In this document: positions 1 through 8,005 of the stretch, piece by piece
Layout: each line of letters starts with the position of its first letter
Position numbering within the stretch: position 1 is the stretch's first letter
NCBI GenBank assembly: GCA_012032065.1
Contig: JAAURV010000005.1
Span: 1-27,779, forward strand
From: Hyphomicrobiales bacterium
Lineage (GTDB): Bacteria > Pseudomonadota > Alphaproteobacteria > Rhizobiales > Aestuariivirgaceae
Reading direction: 5' to 3'
DNA length: 27,779 nucleotides
Notes under the pieces: generated by a model
Seen by the model: the letters and a program-made list of their open reading frames with translations, nothing else
Database searches by the model: none
What the model was told of the DNA's origin: nothing
Position numbers and translations under genes: made by a program

Positions 1-10
1 AAATAATTCC

Positions 11-43
11 TTGACACGCGCCTACGATGTTCTTTATATGTTC
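11..43 (+). promoter_or_regulatory. sigma70-like promoter with LexA (SOS) box
   Basis: TTGACA at 11-16 is separated by 17 bases from TTATAT at 34-39, close to the sigma70 consensus. A direct repeat GTTC-TTTATAT-GTTC (29-43) spans the -10 element. GTTC-N7-GTTC is the established LexA operator form in alphaproteobacteria, and an AT-rich spacer is typical. I infer SOS repression of the gene starting at 65. An 8-base degenerate match is expected about once by chance in a window this size, so placement is the main support. Confidence 0.6.
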
Positions 44-64
44 CCAACTTGAAGAGGAACCCCC

Positions 65-769
65 ATGGACTGGGACTTGGCGATGACGCGGAACCGGGAT
101 GCGCTTTTACGCATCGTGGCTTCGTTGTTTGCCATGCTCGGGCTTGTGGAAGGTGCGGCCATTGATCGGATTCCACGTGCGCTGCACACCGCGGTTCTGC
201 GCATCCTCCGGCCCGCGGAAGCCGCAGTCCGGCGGCTGATCGTCGCTGCCGCGCGGGGCATGGTGGTGAAGCCCGCCGTTCCGCGGCAGATGCCGAGGGG
301 TGAGATTGTCAGGAAAGGATCGGGCAAGACCCGGCGTCCGGCTTTCCGGCTCGAGGACATCCGCCCACCGCTTCTGCCTCCCGAGCCTCGTCCGAAGCAC
401 GCTCTCAAAAGTTTCTCCCCCGCCGATCTCACCCCTGCGATGCTACGCGCCTTGCACCGGAAGAGCCGCGATCTCATCGCCACATCCAAACCCGCTCCGA
501 TAAAGGACGGAAAAGTGAATGCCTCGTCTCTCGCGCACAGGCTTCAGGCGATCAAAGGCGCTCTTGACGATCTGTCCGGCCAGGCCAGGCGTTTCCTGCG
601 CTGGAAGGCGAAACGGGAGCGGATTTCGAAAGAGCGCCTCATCTACACCAACCCAATCCGCCCCGGCCCACCGCCTTACGTTCACAAGAAGGCCCGCCAC
701 GAAGTCGAAGAGGTTCTTCGAGACTGCCACTGGCTCGCCTGGGAGGCGCGGAATCTCGACACTTCCTGA
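65..769 (+). CDS. Conserved hypothetical protein, probably SOS-regulated
   Basis: This 234-residue basic protein has no fold that I recognise. The first 80 residues are rich in Arg, Ala and Leu and may form amphipathic helices. The middle (about 85-115) is rich in Pro, Arg and Lys. The end (about 160-234) looks helical and basic, with an Arg/Lys-rich stretch around 195-215. No signal peptide or clear membrane segment is seen. The ATG at 65 is chosen because GAGGA lies about seven bases upstream and a good promoter lies just before it. A second ATG at 83 is possible. It converges on fliP and is not obviously part of the flagellar operon. The LexA box in its promoter suggests a role in the DNA damage response, which is inference only. 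Confidence 0.75.
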   Translation: MDWDLAMTRNRDALLRIVASLFAMLGLVEGAAIDRIPRALHTAVLRILRPAEAAVRRLIVAAARGMVVKPAVPRQMPRGEIVRKGSGKTRRPAFRLEDIRPPLLPPEPRPKHALKSFSPADLTPAMLRALHRKSRDLIATSKPAPIKDGKVNASSLAHRLQAIKGALDDLSGQARRFLRWKAKRERISKERLIYTNPIRPGPPPYVHKKARHEVEEVLRDCHWLAWEARNLDTS

Positions 770-878
770 TGTGGCTCGTCCGAAAGCCAAATCTGCTTTA
801 TGCACGGTGGGCTCACGTACGCCGCCGGACGGATTCGTTCATTTCAAAAGGCCGGTTCAAATATTCGCTGTTTCAATC

Positions 879-1628
879 TCAACTAAACGACTTGATGAGG
901 CTGCCTGCGAGCAGGGTCCAGCCATCGACCAGAATGAAAAACAGAATCTTGAACGGCAAGGATATTACCGTGGGAGGCAGCATCATCATGCCCATCGACA
1001 TGACGACGGTAGCCACGACGATGTCGATCACCAAAAATGGGAGCGCGATCAGGAAGCCGATCTCAAATCCGCGCCGCAGTTCCGAGATCATGAAGGCCGG
1101 GAGCAGAATCCGGAAATCGGATTGCGACAAGTTTTCGCCGAGGCCGCTGGCGCTGGCCTGTTCGCTGAAGAACGCCATTTCCTTCTCGCGCACGTTCTTC
1201 AACATGAACTCCCGGAACGGCGCCGTGATCTTGTCGAAGGCTTGCCGCTCGCCGATCTTTCTTTCCGTGTACGGAATGTATCCGTCGGTGTAGGCTTTCT
1301 CGACCGTTGGAGCCATGATGAAGAAGGTAAGAAAGAGCGCCAACAAAATCATGACGATGTTCGCCGGCGTTGTTTGCAAGCCAATGCTGCTCCGGAGAAA
1401 GGACAGCGCCACGATGATCCGCGTGAAGCTGGTCGCAACGATCAGGACTCCGGGAATTACGGAGAGCGCGGAAACCAGCACAAAGTACTGCACGATTCGC
1501 GCCGACGCATCGCCGCCCACGAGATCGCCGGGAATGCCAGGGAACGTCCCCTGATCTGGAACCTGCGCCACCGCTATACCGCACACGCTGAAAATTGCGG
1601 CGGCGATGAATGCGATACGCGCGATCAT
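879..1628 (-). CDS. fliP: Flagellar type III export protein FliP
   Basis: FliP (249 residues) is a core channel subunit of the flagellar export gate in the inner membrane, working with FliQ, FliR, FlhA and FlhB. The N-terminus (1-21) is a cleavable signal peptide, as usual for FliP. Family hallmarks are visible: the segment SFTRIIVALSFLR near residues 67-79, a membrane segment around 90-108, the 'F.R.FM' region near 135-142, and two C-terminal membrane helices with the FEIGF-LPFLVIDIVVA motif around 186-205. Length matches the family. Its start overlaps the end of fliL by four bases, so translation is probably coupled. It is the last gene of the minus-strand flagellar operon. No convincing terminator is seen between it and the convergent gene at 65-769. 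Confidence 0.97.
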   Translation of the reverse strand: MIARIAFIAAAIFSVCGIAVAQVPDQGTFPGIPGDLVGGDASARIVQYFVLVSALSVIPGVLIVATSFTRIIVALSFLRSSIGLQTTPANIVMILLALFLTFFIMAPTVEKAYTDGYIPYTERKIGERQAFDKITAPFREFMLKNVREKEMAFFSEQASASGLGENLSQSDFRILLPAFMISELRRGFEIGFLIALPFLVIDIVVATVVMSMGMMMLPPTVISLPFKILFFILVDGWTLLAGSLIKSFS

Positions 1629-2209
1629 TCCAGAATGAGTCCGGAGATGAGTAGCTGGCGGACCTGACCGCCACTGAACGTCTTCATCACTTCATTCAGG
1701 TCTTCATTGAGATGAAGCAGGCCCGACGCACCTTCGATTTGCCGGCTATCGATGGTGCGAAGATAGGAGAGGATCTGTTGCTGAGCCTGCGCCGCGAGGG
1801 TCTTCGGCGCCACCTCGGCATCGCTGCGAGAGAGAATGGAGCCTTCAAGCCTGATCCAGACTTCCTTTGGATTGCCCAAGTTGGTGATGACGGGCTCGAT
1901 AGGCGTTGCCACGAGTTCCGCCAGATTGTCGGCCTCGGGCTCTTCTATCTTGTGTTCGTCCGCGGCCTCTTCCGCTGGATGGCCGCCCTCGCCCTCGGCG
2001 CCCGGCTTGCTTTCCTTCGGTTTGGATTCATGAGGCTCTGCCTTCGCCTCTTTGCTTGGGCTTGCCTTGGCCTCGGCCTTGGCCATGGCTTCCGGGTCGT
2101 CGAAGGCCATGCGCATGCCGATGCCCAGCCCAAAGCCCATTGCGCCCACGATGACGAGGGCGAGCAGCGCCGGCATCATACCGGCTTTCTTCTCCGAAGA
2201 ATCGGCCAT
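1625..2209 (-). CDS. fliL: Flagellar basal body-associated protein FliL
   Basis: FliL is a single-pass inner-membrane protein that surrounds the stator and supports motor torque. This 194-residue product shows one membrane segment at about 11-33 (the ALLALVIVGAMGFGLGIG region), then a charged Ala/Glu/Lys/Pro linker at about 40-90, then a periplasmic domain at about 95-194 with the 'VWIRLEGSI' and 'DLNEVM' type stretches of alphaproteobacterial FliL. The frame is open further upstream to 2257, but that would overlap flgH. The ATG at 2209, eight bases after the flgH stop, gives a normal FliL N-terminus. The stop overlaps the fliP start by four bases. Confidence 0.9.
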   Translation of the reverse strand: MADSSEKKAGMMPALLALVIVGAMGFGLGIGMRMAFDDPEAMAKAEAKASPSKEAKAEPHESKPKESKPGAEGEGGHPAEEAADEHKIEEPEADNLAELVATPIEPVITNLGNPKEVWIRLEGSILSRSDAEVAPKTLAAQAQQQILSYLRTIDSRQIEGASGLLHLNEDLNEVMKTFSGGQVRQLLISGLILE

Positions 2210-2217
2210 GATCCGGA

Positions 2218-2919
2218 CTAGAACGGAGAAATCTTGTCCCAGGCTTGATGCGCCCATCCCGGGCGCTGGATGTCGCTGCTGTTGCCCGCCCCGCCATAAG
2301 AGATGCGCGCCTCGGCGATCCGGTCGTAGTCGATCGCATTGCCGCGGGAGATGTCCTTCGGATCGACGATCCCTTCGATCCGAAGGATTCTGATTTCCGA
2401 ATTCACCAGCACTTCCTGCGTTCCCGAAATGACGAGATGGCCGTTGGGCAGGATTTGCCGCACGCTCGCCGCTAGCGCAATGCTGAGTTTCTCCGAGCGC
2501 GTGATCGAGCCTTCTCCCTCGGACGACGAACCGGAACTCGCATCCAGTTGCCCCTTGCCCGTCCCCACGAGTGCGAGGATTCCCATATCGAACGAAGCAT
2601 CGGATGCGATCGAGGCCCTGCGCGAGCGGTCGGTCGAGTTGTTGAAGTTCGCCTTGTCGTCGATCTTGATGTTGACGGTGACCAAGTCGCCCATCTGTTT
2701 TGCTCTATCGTCGCGAAAGTAATCGGCTGGGCCGCCGATCCAGCCCTTCTTCTGGCCGTGACTGCCGGCGTAGACGGTTTCGTCGACAATTGGCTCTGGA
2801 CTGAGATCCGAGGCGACCGGCGACAATTCCGGCGGGTCGAGCGGATTCATCGTGTGCTGGCTGCATGCGGACAAGGTTAGCGCGCAAACACCGGTCAAAA
2901 CGAGGCACGTAATCTTCAA
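2218..2919 (-). CDS. flgH: Flagellar L-ring lipoprotein FlgH
   Basis: FlgH forms the outer-membrane L ring around the distal rod. The 233-residue product begins with a lipoprotein signal ending in Leu-Ser-Ala-Cys, so Cys19 is the lipidation site. The mature part carries family features: the 'D.RA..MGDLVTV.I..KA' block near residues 70-95, the 'G.G.GS..R.EKL....AA.V..ILPNG.L.I.G..E..VN.E.R.L...G.V.P.DI...N' block at about 130-200, and the C-terminal 'ARI.YGG.G' near 208-216. The start codon is TTG (2919-2917) with AGGAAA upstream. The overlap with the preceding motE frame is unusually long as sequenced (see motE). Confidence 0.96.
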   Translation of the reverse strand: MKITCLVLTGVCALTLSACSQHTMNPLDPPELSPVASDLSPEPIVDETVYAGSHGQKKGWIGGPADYFRDDRAKQMGDLVTVNIKIDDKANFNNSTDRSRRASIASDASFDMGILALVGTGKGQLDASSGSSSEGEGSITRSEKLSIALAASVRQILPNGHLVISGTQEVLVNSEIRILRIEGIVDPKDISRGNAIDYDRIAEARISYGGAGNSSDIQRPGWAHQAWDKISPF

Positions 2920-3424
2920 GAGCGCTTTTCCTGTTCGATGTCTGAATTTGATTGGCGATGATCTGAACTAGAAGCGACGCGCGCTTTACCTCCATCGTCG
3001 CCAAGATCTCGCTCGCGAGTTGTGGTTTGAGGCGGCGGAGAATGGCGGCCGCCGTGCCGGTTTCGATCTTTTCAAGCTGGCGAGCCGCGGACTCGGGGTC
3101 CATGCGGGAATAGATCTTGAGCAACTCGTTCGACGCGAGCTCGAGCATCTCATCGCGCTTGCGGATCATCTCCTTGAGGTCTTCGGTGCGCGCCAGCACT
3201 TCCTTCAGTTTGGCGTCCACCTCCTCCTCGAGCTTGAGCAGCTCTTCCTTTTGTCTTTGGACACGAAGGTCCGCGACAATGTTCGAGAAGTTCTCGCAAT
3301 AGTCTTGCGAAATGCTTCCCCTGCTAGGTTCCCGCGGTTGCTCTTCAGCCAACAAAGATTGCGAAGACGCCGTCATCAAACTGGCGCAGGTCAGCGCCTT
3401 TAGCGCACTCTTGAAACAGCTCAT
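2705..3424 (-). CDS. motE: MotE-like MotC chaperone, probably frameshifted at its 3' end
   Basis: MotE is known from rhizobia as a periplasmic chaperone for the stator protein MotC. The product shows a signal peptide (about 1-26), a long Glu/Lys-rich coiled coil (about 55-105) and an MgtE-N-like helical domain (about 105-165, with RMDPESAARQLE and AAAILRRLKPQLASEIL). Position between flgI and flgH is the rhizobial arrangement. As sequenced the frame stays open for 239 codons and overlaps flgH by 215 bases. The last 70 or so residues are a shadow of flgH. Adding one A to the A4 run at 2926-2929 would end the protein at TGA 2918-2916, overlapping the flgH TTG start by four bases, which fits the rest of the operon. 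The true end is probably about 2916. Confidence 0.8.
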   Translation of the reverse strand: MSCFKSALKALTCASLMTASSQSLLAEEQPREPSRGSISQDYCENFSNIVADLRVQRQKEELLKLEEEVDAKLKEVLARTEDLKEMIRKRDEMLELASNELLKIYSRMDPESAARQLEKIETGTAAAILRRLKPQLASEILATMEVKRASLLVQIIANQIQTSNRKSALEDYVPRFDRCLRANLVRMQPAHDESARPAGIVAGRLGSQSRANCRRNRLRRQSRPEEGLDRRPSRLLSRR

Positions 3425-4527
3425 CTGACGACCAGTTCCGCCTGCAATGCACCCGACGCTTTGATCGACTGAAGGATTGCAAGAATGTCCGGCGGCTTAA
3501 GCCCCATCTGATTCAGCCCCGAAACCAATTGACCGAGTGTTGGCCCGTTCAGCACCGCCACCGGGCCGTTCTCCTGCGTGACCTCGATGGTTGTGGAGGG
3601 CTCGACCGCCGTCACGCCGTCCGACAGCGCCGCCGGCTGCGATATCCTCGGCTCTTCCGTCACCGTGATCATCATGCTGCCATGAGCAACGGCAACCGGC
3701 AAGATGCGGACATTGCTGCCGATGACGATTGTTCCATTTTTCTCGTCGATGACGATGCGCGCGTTGATGTCGGCTTCCACCTGGAGTTCGCCGATTTCAG
3801 CGATAAGCCTCGTAACCATGACATCCTTGGGGCGTTGTATGGCGACGGTCCGGTAGTCCATTTCCTGGGCAATCGCCTTCTTGTATCGCTTCTTGGCGTA
3901 CGCGTTGATGACATCGGCGATGTTCGTTGCCGACTTGAAGTCGGCATTCTGTAGAACGAGATTCACGCTGCCAATCCGATTGATGTCAGCCGTGTGATCC
4001 TTCTCGATGATCGCGCCATTGGGTATTCTGGCGCTGGTCGGAACACCCTTGATCACCGATGCCGCCTGGCCGCTTGCGGCAATTGCGTTCGTGTGAAGCG
4101 GCCCCTGAGCGACGGCATATGCTTCGCCATCGGCAGCGACGAGCGGCGTCATCACCAGGATGCCGCCAATCAAGCTGCTCGCGTCTCCCAGAGACGATAC
4201 TTCGACGTCGAGCCTCGAGCCTTCGGCCACGAAGGGAGGCAGGGTCGATGTCACGGCAACAGCGGCAACGTTCTTCGACTTCATGCTTCCGGGCTCAACG
4301 CCCACGCCCATCCGCCGCAGCATCGAACGCATGGACTGCTCGGTGAAAGGCGAGTTCTTGAAGCTGTCGCCTGTGCCGGCGAGGCCGATGACGAGGCCGT
4401 AACCGACAAGCTGGTTATCGCGAATGCCCTGTACGGTCGTGATATCCTTGATGCGCGTAGCCGCAAGCGCGTCGGCAGGGCACATCGAAAAGAAGGAGGC
4501 AGCCAGCAATCCCGCGAGCCTATTCAT
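3421..4527 (-). CDS. flgI: Flagellar P-ring protein FlgI
   Basis: FlgI builds the P ring in the peptidoglycan layer around the rod. The product has 368 residues, the usual length. A Sec signal peptide ends near residue 22 (ALA/ATRIKD). The conserved start of the mature protein (RIKDITTVQGIRDNQLVGYG) is clear, followed by 'VIGLAGTGD' near 47-55, 'MGV.....MKSKNVAAVAVTS.LPPFA..G..LDV.VSSLGDA.SL.GG.L..TPL' at about 74-130, and the C-terminal 'VV.L.P.....DILAILQS....GAL.AELVV' block. Its start overlaps the flgA stop by four bases and its stop overlaps the motE start by four, so flgA, flgI and motE are likely translationally coupled. Confidence 0.98.
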   Translation of the reverse strand: MNRLAGLLAASFFSMCPADALAATRIKDITTVQGIRDNQLVGYGLVIGLAGTGDSFKNSPFTEQSMRSMLRRMGVGVEPGSMKSKNVAAVAVTSTLPPFVAEGSRLDVEVSSLGDASSLIGGILVMTPLVAADGEAYAVAQGPLHTNAIAASGQAASVIKGVPTSARIPNGAIIEKDHTADINRIGSVNLVLQNADFKSATNIADVINAYAKKRYKKAIAQEMDYRTVAIQRPKDVMVTRLIAEIGELQVEADINARIVIDEKNGTIVIGSNVRILPVAVAHGSMMITVTEEPRISQPAALSDGVTAVEPSTTIEVTQENGPVAVLNGPTLGQLVSGLNQMGLKPPDILAILQSIKASGALQAELVVR

Positions 4528-4982
4528 TGCAGAACCTCGAGGCTTCCGTCCTTCTTTACGCGGACGCGGACGCTTTTTCCCGAGGCCGGATTGCGAGCGG
4601 CAATCTCCGAGCCTTCTTCTCCGTCTTCAAGAGCGACAAGTCTTGCTTCGATCCTTATGCCCGAGTGATAGTACTCGGCATCAACCTGCTGTCCCTTTCG
4701 CACCGCCGCCGAGCGCCGAATGCTCGACACGGCGACGGGTTTTCCCACGGGCAGCGCGCGAGTTGCCTCCATCTCCTTCAATTGCACGGCAACCAGCACG
4801 TAGTTCTTGGCCGCCGCCGGCGCGATCTGGAACTTCTTTTCGATGAAGTCGGCCGGGTCGATCCGCTCGCCCGCGTATATAACACGCGTTGGCACGAGAA
4901 AACCGTATATCTCGGCCGTGGCGCTGTTCGCGGCGAAAAGCCCAAGCAGCAGCGCGGCGAAAATGGCCCGCACGTTGGACAT
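4524..4982 (-). CDS. flgA: Flagellar P-ring assembly chaperone FlgA
   Basis: FlgA is the periplasmic chaperone for assembly of the FlgI P ring. This 152-residue protein begins with a signal peptide (about 1-24, with the ATA/EIYG boundary). A SAF-like domain follows, with PTRVIYAGERIDPADF at about 31-46, 'LKEMEATRALPVGKPV' near 70-85, and the C-terminal 'IEARLVALEDGEEGSEIAARNP.SGK.VR' block typical of the FlgA C-terminal domain. It is the short rhizobial form, lacking the N-terminal domain of enterobacterial FlgA. It starts three bases after flgG ends and overlaps flgI by four. Confidence 0.95.
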   Translation of the reverse strand: MSNVRAIFAALLLGLFAANSATAEIYGFLVPTRVIYAGERIDPADFIEKKFQIAPAAAKNYVLVAVQLKEMEATRALPVGKPVAVSSIRRSAAVRKGQQVDAEYYHSGIRIEARLVALEDGEEGSEIAARNPASGKSVRVRVKKDGSLEVLQ

Positions 4983-4985
4983 GGA

Positions 4986-5774
4986 CTATCTTATGCCCTT
5001 GCTCACCACGCCCGCCATATCGTCGGCGGCTTGAATGACCTTCGAGTTGAGTTCGTAGGCGCGTTGCGCCGAAATCAATTCGGTGATCTCCTGGACCGGA
5101 TCGACATTCGATTCCTCCAGATAACCCTGCTCAAGAACACCAAACGCCGGATCTCCAGGAAGGCCAGTCGCCGCCGCGCCGGAGGCGTCGGAAACCTGGA
5201 ATAGATTACTTCCCAATGCATGGAGGCCCGCAGGATTCGGAAAATTCGCCAAAGTGATCTGGCCGATGTTCTGCAGATCCGGCGCATTTCCGATTCTGAC
5301 AAAGACCTCGCCAGACTTGCTGATGTTGACCTGTGTGGCGTCGATCGGAACCGTGATCGCAGGCTCAATGGGAAAGCCATCCCCATTGACGATCTGGCCC
5401 GTCGCATTCGTGTTGAAACTTCCTGCCCGGGAGTAAACGGTCTCGCCATCGAGCCCCCTGATCTGAAACCAGCCTTGCCCGTTGATTGCGACATCCAACT
5501 GGTTGCCCGTGTTGCTGATCGGTCCTTGAACATTGATGTTGCGAATGGCCGCCAGCCGGACACCGAGACCCAGTTCCGCGCCTTCCGGCACAACGCTCGA
5601 ATTATCCGGTGTCGGCACCGACGCCCCGCGCTCGATCTGGTAGAGCAAGTCGGTGAATTCGGCCCTCGAGCGCTTGAAGCCCGTGGTATTGGTGTTGGCG
5701 ATGTTGTTGGCGATCACCTCAACATTGGTCTGCTGGGCGCTCATTCCGGTCGCCGCGATGGAAAGTACGCGCAT
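4986..5774 (-). CDS. flgG: Flagellar distal rod protein FlgG
   Basis: FlgG forms the distal rod that passes through the P and L rings. The product has 262 residues, as usual. The N-terminal helix with the rod/hook signature VEVIANNIANTNTTGFKR (about 18-35) is intact. The 'G.LD.AI.G.G.F' motif lies near 88-102, and the C-terminal coiled-coil motif EESNVDPVQEITELISAQRAYELNSKVIQ spans about 221-249. FlgG is told apart from FlgF by length and by the 'MRVLSIAATGM' start. It lies five bases after fliE and three before flgA. Confidence 0.97.
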   Translation of the reverse strand: MRVLSIAATGMSAQQTNVEVIANNIANTNTTGFKRSRAEFTDLLYQIERGASVPTPDNSSVVPEGAELGLGVRLAAIRNINVQGPISNTGNQLDVAINGQGWFQIRGLDGETVYSRAGSFNTNATGQIVNGDGFPIEPAITVPIDATQVNISKSGEVFVRIGNAPDLQNIGQITLANFPNPAGLHALGSNLFQVSDASGAAATGLPGDPAFGVLEQGYLEESNVDPVQEITELISAQRAYELNSKVIQAADDMAGVVSKGIR

Positions 5775-5779
5775 GTTCG

Positions 5780-6058
5780 TCAGATCTGCATTCTCGAGAT
5801 TTCTAGATAAGCGCCAACAATCTTGTCACGGATTGAAATGGCGGTTTGCAAGGCGCGCTCGGCTTCGAGAACCTTCTCAACAGCCTGTTGCAAAGGCATT
5901 TCTCCAGTAATTCCCTTGATGGCAGCCGCCTCGCCCTCACTCAACACATTCGCGAATTTCAAGCCGCCCTGCTCGGCTGGCTTGGACAACGCCAGCAAGT
6001 TTTCGGGCTTGAATGCCGAAAGCGCCAGACTTGCGCCGATGGAAAGAGGGGAAATCAT
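5780..6058 (-). CDS. fliE: Flagellar MS-ring/rod junction protein FliE
   Basis: FliE links the MS ring to the proximal rod and is needed to open the export gate. The 92-residue length is typical. The C-terminal half shows the conserved helix with 'AVEKVLEAERALQTAISIRDKIVGAYLEI' (about 59-87), which matches the FliE pattern of a coiled coil ending just before the stop. Its start overlaps the flgC stop by four bases and flgG follows after five, the standard flgB-flgC-fliE-flgG order of rhizobia. Confidence 0.94.
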   Translation of the reverse strand: MISPLSIGASLALSAFKPENLLALSKPAEQGGLKFANVLSEGEAAAIKGITGEMPLQQAVEKVLEAERALQTAISIRDKIVGAYLEISRMQI

Positions 6059-6477
6059 GATGTACTCCGCAGCAGATCGATCATCGCGTTGGCCATTTCA
6101 CGGCTTTGCTTGATCACCTGCAAATTCGCTTCGTATGATCGGGTTGCTTCGCGCATGTCGGCCATCTCGATGATCATGTTGACGTTGGGCAGTTTAACCG
6201 TGCCGGATGTGTCGGCCGCGGGATGGCCGGGGCGCTTCTCCACGGGAAAACTTGAGGGATCTCTTCCGACTCTTGTGACCGTCACGAGATTGGCGCCAGT
6301 TGCCGCGTCGAGTTCCTGCGAGAATGCAATGGTTTTCCGCCGGTAGGGATCGGCGCCCGGCGATTTTCCGGTCGATTGGGCATTGGCGACGTTCTCCGCC
6401 ACGACGCGGAGCCGCAATGACTGCGCGAACAACCCGGATGCGGCGACATTTGAAGCGGCTCTGAGGGGATCGTACAA
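6055..6477 (-). CDS. flgC: Flagellar proximal rod protein FlgC
   Basis: FlgC is a proximal rod subunit exported through the flagellar type III system. The 140-residue product carries the N-terminal rod signature LRVVAENVANAQSTG (about 22-36), the 'YRRK...F' stretch that is diagnostic for FlgC near 45-52, and the C-terminal motif with 'LPNVNMIIEMADMREATRSYEANLQVIKQSREM' (about 96-128). It lies four bases after flgB and overlaps fliE by four, so the three rod genes form a tight unit. Confidence 0.97.
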   Translation of the reverse strand: MYDPLRAASNVAASGLFAQSLRLRVVAENVANAQSTGKSPGADPYRRKTIAFSQELDAATGANLVTVTRVGRDPSSFPVEKRPGHPAADTSGTVKLPNVNMIIEMADMREATRSYEANLQVIKQSREMANAMIDLLRSTS

Positions 6478-6481
6478 AAGT

Positions 6482-6859
6482 TCACCCTTTCACCGACATC
6501 ATTGTCATGCGATGGAAAATTTTCGAGACGCTGGTGTCGAAGGCGAATGCGAGCGACGACTCGCCGATCTTCTTCATTTCGCGCTCGAGGCTGACGTCGT
6601 TGCCGGAATGCGACACGTCTGGGTTCCTGCTGAACACAACTTCGAAGTCTCCAGACGCTCCGCCCGCGCTGCTCGCCTGCATATGGAGCGGGTTGGTTGC
6701 GGCGAGCTGGGCAGTGAAAGCTGGAGAATTCAGGTCAAATGCCGTGATATCCCTCGCACGATATCTTGGTGTGTCGCTATTGGCGATGTTCTCCGCCAAG
6801 ACCTGCTGCCGGCTTTGCAGCCATGCAATATGGCGCGACGCAACGCCAAAGATTTCCAT
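6482..6859 (-). CDS. flgB: Flagellar proximal rod protein FlgB
   Basis: FlgB is a proximal rod protein. The 125-residue product starts MEIFGVASRHIAWLQSRQ and carries the motif VLAENIANSDTPRYRARDI (about 20-38), the hallmark of FlgB, where Pro-Arg-Tyr-Arg/Lys-Ala follows the NIAN motif. The C-terminal helix (about 90-118, with EREMKKIGESSLAFAFDTSV) is normal. The frame is open eight codons further upstream to 6883, but the ATG at 6859 gives the standard N-terminus. A gap of 72 bases separates it from flhB, so it may start a second transcription unit or continue the motA-flhB operon. I see no decisive promoter or terminator in the gap. Confidence 0.95.
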   Translation of the reverse strand: MEIFGVASRHIAWLQSRQQVLAENIANSDTPRYRARDITAFDLNSPAFTAQLAATNPLHMQASSAGGASGDFEVVFSRNPDVSHSGNDVSLEREMKKIGESSLAFAFDTSVSKIFHRMTMMSVKG

Positions 6860-6931
6860 GTTGACCTCATACCAACTGACCACGTGATGCTAGCAATTTG
6901 CGCTTGTCCGAAGCTTGCTGCCTTCGGCCGC

Positions 6932-8005
6932 TCAGGCCTTCATGCGCCGGCGCAACTCGACGAAGTGGATGATCTCCGCCACGGCCCTGTAGAACTCCGC
7001 GGGGATCATCGATCCCACTGCGACCGACTTGTGAAGTGCCCGCGCAAGCGGAGGATTCTCGACAATTGGAATGCGATTTTCCTCGCACACTTCTCTGATC
7101 TTGAGAGCGAGGTGATCCATTCCTTTGGCGACAACGACTGGCGCGCCGCCTTCGGCGGCAACGTAGCGCATTGCCACCGCAAAGTGGGTGGGATTGACCA
7201 CCACCATCGTGGCCCTGGGAACATCGGCCATCATGCGGCCGCGGCGGCGGCTGCGCCCCAGTAACTGCATGCGCTGCTTTACCAGCGGATCGCCTTCGGA
7301 CTGCTTGAGCTCGTCCTTCACTTCTTGCCGCGTCATCATCAGCTTCTTCGACCAACGCATTCTGACCATGACGACGTCGAGAACGGCAATCGCAATGCAG
7401 AGAAGCGTGAATGACGAAAGTATCGTGTTGACGTGCGCGCCGATAGATCCCAGCAGCAGGCTAGGATCGGAAATCGAGAACTGAATGACGTTGCCGAAGA
7501 GTTGTTTCGTCGTCCAATAGGCAACTCCACCAGCCGCGGCCAGTTTGACGGATGTGGTCGCCGCTTCCAGCGCGGCCGCTTTGCCATAGAATTGCGAGAA
7601 GTTTTTCTTCGGCGATATTCTCTCGAACTTTGGCGTGAGCCGCTCAAGATTGGCGCTTGGCATGTTTTGCGCCGAACCGCCCAGGATCCCGCCAAACGCA
7701 AGCAGCAAGAGCATGGGGACGAGAATGACGCCGACATGAACGGCCAGCTTCGACAGTAGTCCGGAAGCGTCGCCCGGCGACTCGATCCTTATAGAACCGG
7801 CATGTTCAAATCCAGTTGATAGTAGCGAATAAAGATCGGCGGTGGCATATTGTGCGATCAATGCCGATGCCGCCAGCATCGCCGCGATCGATCCTAGAGT
7901 GACTGCCTCCTTCGAAAATGGAATGTTGCCCTTCTCGAGGCTATCGCGAATCCGCTTCTCGGTTGCATGCTCAGTCTTACTTTCCTGGTCGGTTTCATCA
8001 GACAC
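6932..8005 (-). CDS. flhB: Flagellar export switch protein FlhB
   Basis: FlhB is an inner-membrane component of the flagellar export gate. Its cytoplasmic domain self-cleaves to switch substrate from hook to filament. The 357-residue product begins SDETDQESKTEHATEKRIRDSLEKGN, the conserved FlhB start, followed by four membrane segments at about 33-55, 80-105, 140-165 and 180-205. The cleavage motif Asn-Pro-Thr-His is present (VVVNPTHFAVAMRY, about 266-279), followed by the cytoplasmic domain with 'VVAKGMDHLALKIRE' and 'PLARALHK'. The GTG at 8005 is chosen because it gives the family start and overlaps the fliG stop by eight bases. The upstream in-frame ATG at 8110 would add 35 unrelated residues. 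Confidence 0.96.
   Translation of the reverse strand: MSDETDQESKTEHATEKRIRDSLEKGNIPFSKEAVTLGSIAAMLAASALIAQYATADLYSLLSTGFEHAGSIRIESPGDASGLLSKLAVHVGVILVPMLLLLAFGGILGGSAQNMPSANLERLTPKFERISPKKNFSQFYGKAAALEAATTSVKLAAAGGVAYWTTKQLFGNVIQFSISDPSLLLGSIGAHVNTILSSFTLLCIAIAVLDVVMVRMRWSKKLMMTRQEVKDELKQSEGDPLVKQRMQLLGRSRRRGRMMADVPRATMVVVNPTHFAVAMRYVAAEGGAPVVVAKGMDHLALKIREVCEENRIPIVENPPLARALHKSVAVGSMIPAEFYRAVAEIIHFVELRRRMKA

Noticed and set aside
519..1667. Long plus-strand frame of 382 codons
   Set aside because: It is antisense to fliP and its translation is rich in Arg, Asp, His and Gln with no family features; fliP on the other strand is unmistakable.
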